Assembly: GCA_015350385.1 (NCBI GenBank)
Contig: WNKI01000005.1
Span: 882,266-946,265 of the forward strand
Origin: Aculops lycopersici
Lineage: Eukaryota > Arthropoda > Arachnida > Trombidiformes > Eriophyidae
Reading direction: 5' to 3'
Length of the DNA: 64,000 nt
In this document: piece after piece, positions 50,877 through 61,661 of the stretch
Layout of the letters: the number at the start of each line of letters is the position of its first letter
Numbering within the stretch: the first letter of the stretch is position 1
Position numbers and translations under genes: made by a program
Notes under the pieces: generated by a model
What the model was told of the DNA's origin: nothing
Seen by the model: the letters and a program-made list of their open reading frames with translations, nothing else
Databases searched by the model: none

Positions 50877-53364
50877 CCTTTGATATAATAATGAATGCGT
50901 AATTATGGCTGCGGCGGTGGTGGTTGTTTCTGTTCTTGTTAATGTTATGAGATTTGACGATCGAATCTACGGTGGTCGAAATATAGTGATACTCTTGCTT
51001 TCTACTGTGAATTATCATTGGTCAGGTATTTTTGCAGTAATAATTGTTTTGCTTTACTTCGCCCTTTCTCTATCTCTCATAAGAGTTATATTGTTATCAT
51101 TATTGTTGATGCAATTGCTGTTGTTTGTATTACTGGTATGATATCGTTGAAGTTTTCTATTGGCCACCAAGAATCTAAAATGCAACAAATCCCTCGGAAT
51201 TGGAACGTGTCACAAGTATCTGAATCCTGCTGCAATCCCCAATGTTCTTTTCCAAGAACTACCACAAAAACGAAGGGCAGATTATTTTGCCCTATGCGAT
51301 GCCTAAATATTACTAGTTACTGCAGACTCAAAGCAGCATCCAATGTATTCATGCGTTATGGCAGGCAATGGCGGCAGCGACTAGAGTCGAGCGATAGAGT
51401 ATAAGCAAGCGGGAAAAGCAATGGCGGCGAAAATACAACTCTTGTAGGCAAAGTCGATTTGTGGAGATTCGCCATGGACCTCTTCCAATTTTACGTACAA
51501 AAGCACCAGAGGCATCTCAAGCTCGAACTTGGCAATCTCGCGGTGCTAGAATAATGGTGCATGCACCAATTTTTAACCATCGACTCCCACGCGAGAGTGC
51601 ATGAGCCTGAGAAAGGTGCAGACATCTCGCCATGTTCGCTGGTGCATCGAGGTGTTTTTGTGTGGCATAAACAAAAACACATTGTCAGTTTTGCTGTGCC
51701 GCGCGCAATGTGTGCAATGGTTCTAAGCCGGCTTTTCAGTATAGGCCTCTCTAGCAGTCTTAGGCCGACTTCGATGACGGCCTATTTTTCCCGTCGCGTG
51801 AAACAGGTGACGCTGGAACTTGGCCCGTTTTACTGTGCTGCTCATACTGAGAGCCGGCATTGAGGCCAATCTGTGTCTGCGAATTTTTATTCCGCTTTGG
51901 TGCCGGCGATTTTAGGCGGACTGAGCTCATCCTTGCGCAGAACATCAAGTTGTTGATGCTGGTGCGCCGGCATTAGTCCTGCCACCGAAGTGGTGCTGAA
52001 AAATCTTCGCACCATCTTCGTTGGCCCGATGACTGCACTCCCGTTTCGAGTTCCAGAGCTGACGAGCGCAATGATGAGTCGTCGGCGGCAGGAGCAGTTG
52101 TCGCGGCCCAAGAGGGTGGCCACCAACGTGCGCTTGCATTTGTGTGCTTGTGTGCGAGGGAAGAAGATCCTTCATTGGATAGCATGGAGATGATCGTGGC
52201 GTGTGTGGCGTTAGGCCGAGAATGTTGCGATCGGCCTAGTGGATAACAAATTTACAAAAGCACTCGCGTTGAAAATGTTCGCTGCCAGTGGCAATGGCGT
52301 CCAACCGGCGCCAATGGCACAAGCACAAGCAGCGACAGCGCAAATGTTGGCTGGCTGGCAACTGTCTGGTTGGTTGGTGCATGCGAGAGATGGAAAAAGA
52401 TACACATACACACAGTTGCTGCTCCGGCTTGCCTGCTTTTCTGCGCTCTCTCACTCGAATAATCTGCGTTCGCTCACTACACTCACTCACTTCGGTCTTT
52501 CTCTATGCACTAAACTGCATTGAAGTCCTAGAAATCCGAATGCAAAGCAAGCGAATGGATGGAGGGAACGACGACGACTAGCGAGAGAAACAGACACAGA
52601 CAGCAAAGAAAAAAATAATCTTTCGCTACCACTCAATACACACATTACTGGACAACGTTATATTTACTAATATAAATATCATCAATAATGTTCACTACCA
52701 ATATAGAATATTATTCTAACATCTATTATCAACACTATCTATAGTATTAGTGAAGTTAAAAGTGTGCTTTGATACTATTAGATAGGATTTATTATCAAAT
52801 ACTATAAATTCTTAACTGGTTTGAGGTTGAAAAACACACAAACCCGCATTCACTCAAATTCACACACTCACACAAGCGGCAAACAACACATTTTCGCATA
52901 CACAGAAATTGTTCGGTGGTAGACAAGACAGGTCGACATACTATTATTATTATTATTATAATTATTATTCACATCACCACCACTATCATCATATTGACAC
53001 TATTATCATCTCTAAATTAGAAAGACAGAGAAAATATCTATTATTGTTACAATCAACTTACACTATAAACTGTTGTAACTGCATGTATTTGTGTTGCTAT
53101 TTTCCTGAGAAGAGCTATTTAAACTCACTGTTATAAAAGAGGCACCTGGAAAAAGAGACTTTTTAAGAAAAGAAAATAATTGCTTGTGTTGCTAGGAGTG
53201 TAATCTGTGTGGAATTCTATAAGTTGCAAGTGATTGGTCAACAATTCATGAACTATTGCATCTATGTTAATCCAATACCACCAACATCCACCATACACCT
53301 AAATTGATTGATCACTTGATTCGAATCAACCTGCCCCCTCAAGATTCATTCAAATTAAGCTAAC
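50877..53364. other. 2.5-kb region between DCP1 and CBP
   Basis: No coding sequence supported. The stretch 51.3-52.6 kb is GC-richer with many short repeats of TAGGCCG, GCGAGAG and ACACTCACTCAC words; an (ATT)n tract lies at about 52940-52970. The last 700 bases are AT-rich and probably the CBP leader. Several overlapping open stretches near 51.9-52.5 kb on both strands look like composition effects. Confidence 0.45.
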
Positions 53365-56300
53365 ATGATGCCCGCTGGTAACGATCCAGATAAAAGAAAA
53401 CTTATACAACAACAACTAGTGTTGCTACTACATGCTCATAAATGTCAGCAACGTGAACTATCTGACCCTAGTCAAGAGCAACCATGTGCACTACCACATT
53501 GTCGGACTATGCGAGAAGTCATCAAGCATATGCAAGAATGTAAAGCTGGCAAGAATTGCAGCGTCCCTCATTGCGCTAGCTCCAGACAAATCATATCACA
53601 TTGGAGACATTGTGAAAAGATTGACTGCCCAGTATGTTGTTCCCTAAAACAACAAAACAATAGAGCTCAGGCGTCCGGCACAAGGCCGAATGTACCGCCT
53701 CAACAGCAACAACAATTGATGATGAACCAGCAGCAACAATCACAGCAATTGCACCAACAGCAACCACTACAACAGACACATGGTCAAGCTCAACTACATC
53801 AGCAACAAATGCAGCAAGTTCAACATGTTCATGATCCAAGCACATCGCAACCAACTACAATACACCTCGTTGTTCCTCATCAACATGGACACCAGCAACA
53901 ATCAAACCAGCAACTTATTCCTCCGTTGATCCCATCGACTTCATCAACATCCAACACAGATGCCGGCTCCATGAATACGTACCCGCAACCCAGAGCTCCA
54001 AGTGTTGGTTTACAGCAGGCTAATAGATTTGATAATTCTATGATTAATGAACCGGACCAGCAACAATTACTCCAGCACCAACTGCAACACCAACAGAGAT
54101 ATAGTGGTTTGTTGGATAATATAATCTTAGATCAACCCAAAGAAATGAAAGATTGGCACCATCAGTTTCCTAATAAGAGACGTAAGGCGCTAATCGAAAA
54201 TATCAAGAATCATTTAATTCCTACTTCACAGGATAACATCAGAAAAGAGGATAAGATAAAATCGATCATAGAATACGCTGTGAAATTAGAGGGTAGGCTA
54301 TATAACCAAGCTGAGAGCCAAGATAGTTATTTCCATGCTGCTGCAAGGAGCATCTACGAGCTGGTCAAGCAATTAGAAAGGAAAAGTAGTGTGAAGCATC
54401 AACATCAGGGTGGCAATATTGGATTAGACTCACATGAGGCTCAGCAATCAAGTGGTCAAGTTACGCTGATGCCCAGGTCATCTCCAGTGATGAATTCACA
54501 ACAAAGACCCACGGGAATGATGCCGCAACAGGTAAATCAACCTATGCTTGGACAGACATCGATGCAACCCGCGCAAACGAGCTCATTGGCTAGCCTGGTG
54601 AATGGTCCATCAAGTATGCCCAATCAACAGATGAACAATGCGTCATTTGGATCACCGCAATCGAGTGGTTCTACTAAAATTCCTTTCATAATGAATTCGC
54701 CTGGCTCGAACAATTCTCAACCACAAGCTAGACACCCTCTACCACAGACAAATAATATGGGCCAGCCTCAGATGCCTAACAATACTTTTAGAACAACACC
54801 AACTAGTTATGGGTCCACGACAATTCAACATAACTCAACAAGTACCCAGAACTCTAGACTACAGAACATTTTACAACAACCAAGTACGCCTCAACCTGGA
54901 ACACCGAAGCAACAACAGCAATATTATCTACCCTCGCCCGGTGGCGCAAACCAGCATATTGACATGAAACAACCCATGCAACCAGTTCTACAGCAACAAT
55001 TACAACAGCCGAATCAACCGAATAGTCGGATGGCGAACACGACAACGTTTGTTGGTGTTGCTGGCAATCCCGCGAGCGTCAACCCTACTCAATTACCATC
55101 TATCACCCCTCCACCTATGACACTCCAAAACATGTTGCAGAAACCTCAACCCGCAACGCCACAGCCCTTGACATCTATAACTCCAACACCACCACCTAGA
55201 CCATCTTCTTTACCTACTGCCAACAATCAGAATCCGAGTCAAACGAATTCACAAGTTTCCAACATTCAAAGTCAACATACTCTTGTGATGCCATCGTCCA
55301 ATTATAACCAACATCAGCCGCCTACACAATCAGCGAACTCTAGACCGACTCAACAAAATTCTAAATTGCCTCCCCCAAGATCCAATTCAGACATGGAGCC
55401 ACCTACGAAGATTGCCCGGAAGGACAACTATTATGAGGAAACTAAACTTTCCAACCCAATTAATGTCGAGGCAACAACCTCAACAAACTCAACGGTGATC
55501 GCCTCGACATTGCAAGCCTCTAAAAATGATACTGATGAGGCTGACAGTCTCAACGGTGTCAAGGTGGAGCAGGAGAATGCTGCAGAGGCTGGGCTTCTCG
55601 GCAATGACACCAAGCCAACTGCTGAAACTAAGAAAGAAGTACCTGAAAGCATGTCTTCGAAAGACGCAATCGTATCCAACAATCGAGGCAATAGCAATAA
55701 TGTCGATAATCCAACACCTGATGTCAAGCAACTGGGTTCTGTGCAGCCGATGTCGAACATTTCTACACCAAAATCAAATCTCAAGGATGGTGACCCAAAA
55801 TCCAATTCATCCAATCAGAATTCTTCATTGACATCTTATTATGGCGCTAGCAAGAGCTCTAAACCTGCTCAGAGGAAGCAATTCAAGCCCGATGAGCTAA
55901 GGCAAGCGCTAATGCCAGTTTTGGAGAAACTCAATATTTACAATCCAGAATCTCTACCATTCAGGCAACCAGTCGACCCAGAATTGCTACAGATTCCAGA
56001 CTATTACCAGATCATCAAAAAACCTATGGATTTATCTACTATCAAGAGGAAGTTGGATACTGGTCAATACACAGATCCTTGGCAATACGTCGATGACGTC
56101 TGGTTGATGTTCGAAAATGCTTGGTTGTACAACAAGAAAAATTCGAAAGTTTACAAGTTTGCAACAAAACTCTCTGAGGTTTTTGAGGGACTGATCGACC
56201 CAGTTATGCAGAGTTTGGGCTATTGCTGTGGTAGGAAGTATGTGTTTCAACCTCAGATATTATTGTGCTTTGGTAAGGAGCTTTGTCAAATTCCTAGAGA

Positions 56301-59300
56301 CGCCAAATATATGAATTACAAGGATAGGTAAGTTATACTAATAAGTCGATAATCATCTGAAATTTCAACACTATCCAAAATTCCTCGACTAACTCTAACT
56401 TCTATTTGAAATTCATAGGTACACATATTGCACGAAATGTTTCCAAGATATTCCTGGTGATACTATTACAGTTGATACCATGTCTTACGACCCAACAGCG
56501 GCAGCTCAAGTGATACCTAAAAGTGAATTCAAAGAGTGTAAGAATGATCACCTCGACTTGGAGCCTTTCGTAGACTGCAAGGATTGTTGCAGAAAATTAC
56601 ATCAAATTTGCGTACTCCATCATGAGAGTATTTGGCCAGATGGGTAAGTAGGCTGTACCGAAGATGCAGTATATTCTTGACTTGAGACCTAAATTACTAA
56701 CTCGACTTGAAATCTACAGGTTTGTTTGTGACAATTGCTTGAAAGCGGAGCGAAAGCGAAGGAACCCCAACAAATTCATTGCCAAGAGTAAGTACGAACA
56801 ATTCACATGATTTTTTAGTTCTATCCAAATGATTCATCTACTAACTAATTTGAAATTTGAACAATCAGCCCTCAAAACATCTAAATTAGGCAATGCTCTG
56901 GAGACGCGTGTCAATGAGTTCCTAAAGAAGCGACCAGAATGTAAGGCCGGTGAAGTGACAATCAGAGTTCTATCGAGTTCCGATAAGGTTGTTGAAGTCA
57001 AACCTGGTATGAAAAATCGTTATGTTGACACAGGCGAATGGCCAGATCAGTTTCCATACAAAGCTAAAGCACTATTCGCTTGGGAAGAGATCGATGGAGT
57101 GGACGTATGTTTCTTTGGAATGCACGTGCAGGAATATGGGTCCGAAAGTTCGCCTCCCAATCAAAGGCGTGTTTATCTTGCTTATCTGGATTCAGTCCAC
57201 TTTTTCAGACCAAAGCAACTCAGAACTGCAGTTTATCATGAAATCCTTTTAGGTTATATGGAATACGCGAAGAACCTTGGATATTCTATGGCTCACATCT
57301 GGGCATGTCCCCCGTCAGAGGGCGACGACTACATCTTCCATTGCCACCCTCCCGAGCAGAAGATCCCAAAACCCAAACGTCTGCAAGACTGGTACAAGAA
57401 GATGCTCGACAAAGGTGTCCAGGAGAAGATTGTAGTGGATTATAAGGATATATTGAAGCAAGCTAATGAGGATAATTTCAGATCACCAGCTGAACTGCCT
57501 TATTTCGAGGGTGACTTCTGGCCAAATGTCATAGAAAAGTCTTTGAAAGAGTTGGAATTAGACAAATTCACCGGACCTAATTCAAATCCACCCATAAAGG
57601 CTGAAGGAGATGATGCATCAGGCGAAAACGGCGAAGGTGAAGATCCAAGTTCACGTGGTGTGAAAAATGAGGCTGACTCACAAGCAAATGAGGATGGCGG
57701 TTCGGGTTCAAAGAAGAAGCAGAGTGCCAATAAGAAGTCCAGCAAGAAACAAAGCAGCCGAAAGAACAATGTTAATAGTTCACGCAATAAGAGTGGTGCC
57801 AACAGTCAACATTCGCAAGCTATCTCTAACCCCGCTCGAGCTTGGGAGGCGGAACTGACCAATAAGATCTACCAGACTATGGAAAAACATCGCGAAGTTT
57901 TCTTCGTCATCCGGTTGCACTCATTAGCAGATGCTCCCAAGCTCCAACCTATTCAAGACCCCGACGGTCCTATAAGTTGTGATCTCATGGATGGACGTGA
58001 TGCTTTCCTAACAATGGCTCGAGAGAAGCACTATGAATTTTCTTCTCTCCGCAGAGCTAAGTTCTCTAGCATGTGTATGTTGTACGAGCTACATAACAGC
58101 GGCAGCGATAAGTTCATGTATAATTGCAATGTTTGCAAGAATAATCTTGTGGACTCCAGGTATCATTGCACCGTATGCGAGGATTACGACCTCTGCAAGA
58201 ACTGTTATGCTACCGTTGATCATGCTCACCCAATGGAGAAGCTGGAATATGGGGAACTCGGAAGTGCTGGTTCTGGTGACGACAGCGGCTTCGGTGGATC
58301 AATCACGGGGGCAGCTGGTTCATCATCTAATGGTCAACCTGGATCACAGGCCGTTTCCAACCTGTTATCACCAGCGGATATCAAACGGCAGTCCATCCAA
58401 CGTTGCACTCAGAGTCTTGTTCATGCTTGTCATTGTCTTGATGCAAACTGTCGTCTAGAAACCTGTAAGAAGCTTAAGAAGATTGTTGCACACTCGAAGA
58501 ACTGCAAGATGCGCACTCTCGGGAACCAGAATCATGGTTGTCAAGTTTGCCGCCAGCTTATTGCTCTATGTTGCTTTCACTCAAAAACCTGCGAGGATAC
58601 CCATAACAAATGTCAGGTCCCATTCTGTTCGAACATCAAGACTCGTATTAAGCAGCAGCAAGTGCAAGCCAGAATGCGCCAACACAAACTCATGCAGAGT
58701 CGTATTCGTTCCATGACAAATGCAATCAACGCATCTGCTGCTGCATCTGCCGCATCAGTTCCAACTCGATCTCCGGCACTTAGCTTGCCAGTCTCGTCCA
58801 AGCCCAAGCCAGCGGTGCCCAGTAGCCAACAATCAGCACTCAATTCAGCCACCAGCAACATGTCTCCGGGACCTTCAATGGCTATGCCGTCGCCTAGTCT
58901 CTCGGCATCGGGTGCTGGCATGGGAAAGCCTGGTTCAGGACCTCCGAGCCAACACGTTCATGTCAATAATTGCTGTGAGAGTCCATCATCCGTACAAAAT
59001 CCAACGTCAACGGATCAAATGCATTACAATAAGCAGCCTCAGCAGGTACAACAACAACAGCCTATGGGTGTTGCACCGATGCAACCGCAAAGACCGATGA
59101 TGATGCAGCAGAATGTCGGACCCCGAATGATCCGATACCAAACTGGCGGTCCAAGGATGCAACAGATGCAAGTGCAACAGCAACCAGGTAACGTTATTGG
59201 CATGCGATCTATGTCCCAACAAGCTATGGGTGTTCCCCGTCCCATCTACCGGCAACAAGTGGTGCAACCTCAACAGCAGTATCAAGTGCAACAACAACAA

Positions 59301-59354
59301 CAACAACAACAACCACAACCACAACCTCAACAACAGCAGCAGCAGCAACAACAA

Positions 59355-59398
<44 letters not shown>

Positions 59399-60443
59399 AC
59401 AACAACAACAACAACCTATGGGTTGGCAAAATCATCCACAACAACAAAACAGTATGATGAATAGTGGTTCAGTGATGAGGCCTATGCCCAGTGTTTCAGC
59501 AACATCAACTATTTCCGCTGGAGTTTCTTCAGTTTCACCTATTACAACTAATATGCAACCTGTTGGTAACACCAGAGCCATGATGCCAAATAACCAACAA
59601 GGAGTTATGAATCCAACTACAAACATGTCTCCTGGACCTGTCATGTCCATGTCTGGTCAAGGAGGACTTGCATCGACAGGAGCTGGAATGGGTAAACCTG
59701 GATCTACAACCCTGAATCATGTACACCAAAACAATTGCTGTGATAGTCCTTCCCCAATGCAAAAGGCCCAGACACCCAATGACTCTCTACATTATATGAA
59801 ACAAACACATAGTGGTAACACTGGTATGATTCAACAGCAGCAACAACCGATGATGCAACAGACAATGGTGCCTCGGCAAGGAATGATGAGACAAGCTATG
59901 CCTGGACAGATGCAGCAACCTGGACAGATGACTGCGGGGGCAAGGCCGATGATGCAACAGCAAATGACAGGGGTGCAGCAACAACGAATGGTTGGGTATA
60001 CAACGACTCAACAACAGATGATTTCACAACAACATCAGATGCAGCCTCAACACCAGCAGCAGCATCAGCACCCACAGCAGCAGATGGGATGGCAAAACTT
60101 TCCCAATCAACAAAACAACATGATGCATGGAAATATGAACCAATCTCAAGGCGGCTACATGCAACAACAGCAAATAAATCAGATGGGCACTACTCGGCAA
60201 ATGATGCGTCCCGGTATGCCAGGTATGGCAAATATGCAACCTGGTTACGGTCCGATAAGACCGGGTGGGGTAGGAATAGCTAGACCAGTCGCCAGATTTG
60301 GTACTCATCCAGGTATGGGTCATGCTGCGGATCAGGATATGTTGGCCTACCCAAACCAAGGCAATTTCATGAATCGAAATCAGCAAAACCCACAAGAAAT
60401 CGCGCCCCAAGACAAATTAAGTCAATTAACTGACAAACTATAG
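53365..60443 (+). CDS. nej: CBP/p300 histone acetyltransferase (four exons)
   Basis: Exons 53365-56327, 56419-56643, 56720-56787 and 56869-60443 join in frame to 2276 residues; introns are 91, 76 and 81 bp, all GTAAGT...AG. Domains: TAZ1 (about 9-95), KIX (263-345, DWHHQFPNKRRK), bromodomain (840-952, YYQIIKKPMDLSTI), RING/PHD (955-1085, spanning all three introns), HAT core (about 1100-1470, with YLDSVHFFRP and PPSEGDDYIFHCHP), ZZ (about 1500-1545) and TAZ2 (about 1590-1690). CBP acetylates H3K27 and H3K18 and serves as co-activator. Unlike fly and vertebrate orthologs it begins almost at TAZ1, lacks the N-terminal nuclear-receptor region, and shows no NCBD-like LLxxLKSPSSP motif. The tail after TAZ2 is Gln/Met rich with 29 uninterrupted Gln (59328-59414, mixed CAA/CAG) and an internal duplication (58857-59462 and 59622-60127). 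Upstream exons cannot be excluded. Confidence 0.95.
58857..60127 (+). repeat. Diverged tandem duplication inside the CBP C-terminal coding region
   Basis: Copy A 58857-59462 and copy B 59622-60127. Both start NMSPGP, then have GAGMGKPGS, HVH.NNCC(E/D)SPS, (M/L)HY.KQ, Gln-Pro-Met runs, and end (P/Q)MGWQN.P.QQN.MM. The NMSPGP starts are 765 bp apart. The 29-Gln tract lies only in copy A. Confidence 0.8.
59328..59414 (+). repeat. Mixed CAA/CAG tract encoding 29 glutamines
   Basis: Pure Gln run in the CBP tail, interrupted by no other amino acid. CAA and CAG are intermixed, which usually makes such tracts more stable than pure CAG. A shorter Gln/Pro tract precedes it. Confidence 0.9.
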
Positions 60444-60551
60444 ATTTAACTTGTTGGAACAAACTCTATGACCATTTACATAATTAAATATTATGTAGGA
60501 GACTGTGAAATATAAGCCCTTCTACCGACATTTGATTGACATTTTGAAACC

Positions 60552-60746
60552 ATGACTACACCTACCAATTCGACATTCTTCACGCGAGAACATGTCAGCT
60601 TGAGCTCCGTTTACTACATTATATTCATTCGCACAAATGATGGAATCAACCTGACGAATTTGGAACAAATCGTCGATACAATCCATGGAATAAATGAGAA
60701 AGACCTAAAATATATTTACGAGGTTTTGGTTGCATGTGTTGGATAG
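60552..60746 (+). CDS. Small ORF, 64 residues, unassigned
   Basis: Begins 108 bases after the CBP stop and ends three bases before the convergent MEAF6 stop codon. The protein is mostly predicted helical (SLSSVYYIIFIRTNDGINL, then NLEQIVDTIHGINEKDLKYIYEVLVACVG), with no signal peptide, cysteine pair or known motif that I can name. The layout, a hydrophobic Tyr/Ile helix followed by two amphipathic helices, is loosely like the N-terminal dimerisation domain of ribosomal stalk proteins, but that is a weak resemblance. It may be a real small gene, since neighbours in this window are packed equally tightly, or a chance frame in the CBP 3' UTR. Confidence 0.35.
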   Translation: MTTPTNSTFFTREHVSLSSVYYIIFIRTNDGINLTNLEQIVDTIHGINEKDLKYIYEVLVACVG

Positions 60747-60749
60747 ACA

Positions 60750-61190
60750 CTATTTGGTTTTGAGCTTTTTCGCACGTCCTTTAGATTTGGATCCTTGACT
60801 CGCATTGATGTCTAGTGCCTCATCTGAGGAACGATCCTCTGGATCGTGGTGTTCGTCGTTGCTCGAGTCATCCTCGCCGAGGCTACGGATGGCCGCGCCA
60901 GATGTGATTGAAGATTTGGAAAATAATCTCTCGGCTTCTTTAAACTTTCTATCTCTTTTTGTTGGAGCTGGTCTTACAATTGTCGAATACCTATCCCAGC
61001 CTCGAATAATATTTCCATACATATGAGTTTCCTCGAGATAACTACCTTCGAAATTATAGATTTGTTTCTCAAGTTGCGCCAGTTGTTCCGCTAAATCTGC
61101 GCGCTTTCTCACTAATTCAATCAATGCCTCTTTTGGATTTAAATCATTAGCTGCATTGATAGCCGATGAGGAGGTTGATTTGCGAGTCAT
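60750..61190 (-). CDS. Eaf6: MEAF6/EAF6, shared subunit of NuA4/TIP60 and MOZ/HBO1 acetyltransferase complexes
   Basis: 146 residues. After a short Ser-rich start, residues about 20-55 form the family coiled coil (EALIELVRKRADLAEQLAQLEKQIYNFEGSYLEETHMYGNIIRGWDRY). KFKEAERLFSKSSITS follows, close to the animal MEAF6 wording (RKFKEAERLFSKSSVTS). EAF6 packs with ING and EPC/BRPF proteins to support H4/H3 acetylation. The C-terminal 45 residues are acidic Ser/Asp and then Lys/Arg-rich, as in orthologs. Head-to-head with the kinesin-6 gene. It lies beside CBP, another acetyltransferase component. Confidence 0.95.
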   Translation of the reverse strand: MTRKSTSSSAINAANDLNPKEALIELVRKRADLAEQLAQLEKQIYNFEGSYLEETHMYGNIIRGWDRYSTIVRPAPTKRDRKFKEAERLFSKSSITSGAAIRSLGEDDSSNDEHHDPEDRSSDEALDINASQGSKSKGRAKKLKTK

Positions 61191-61661
61191 CTTGATCTAA
61201 TATCTGATTGGTAGGTTTATCGAGCGCAATGTAACCAGATTAAAACATTGTTATTATCTGAAAACTTTGGCAAAAATAGCATCGAATTTTGTTTTTTTTT
61301 CATCACTCGTGGCGTGCTTTGTACGCCTCCTGGTATCGACTTTGCGAACCAAAATCTGCTCGCTCCCTTCCAGAGAGATGGAGATGGCAACGGTCACTGC
61401 CGCTGGTTGTACGCTGAAAATTGAGCAGCCGTTGTGGCGATGTAGGACGCTGGTATTTTCTTGCGCGTGCGGCGGTCCACCCGCCTTTGCTAGAGTTGAG
61501 TATTGGATGTGATGAGAAGGCATTGTACCCATCACAAGCAAACGGTCACTCTAATCATAACGCCTGTTGATCTAACGTGTTGGATATTTTCGACACAACT
61601 TTGTATATTCTTAAATACTTATTTTTCAATCAGATCAATTGGAAAAATTTAATTCAGCAAT
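61191..61661. promoter_or_regulatory. Divergent promoter region between EAF6 and KIF23
   Basis: 471 bases between opposed start codons. Overlapping open stretches on both strands (61254-61541 minus, 61267-61512 plus) have no family resemblance and are treated as chance. No core element recognised. Confidence 0.45.

Noticed and set aside
51491..52581. Many overlapping frames on both strands upstream of CBP
   Set aside because: Six-frame openness reflects local GC composition; no motif in any.
61254..61541. 95-codon minus and 81-codon plus frames between EAF6 and KIF23
   Set aside because: They overlap each other in a divergent promoter interval and neither resembles a known protein.
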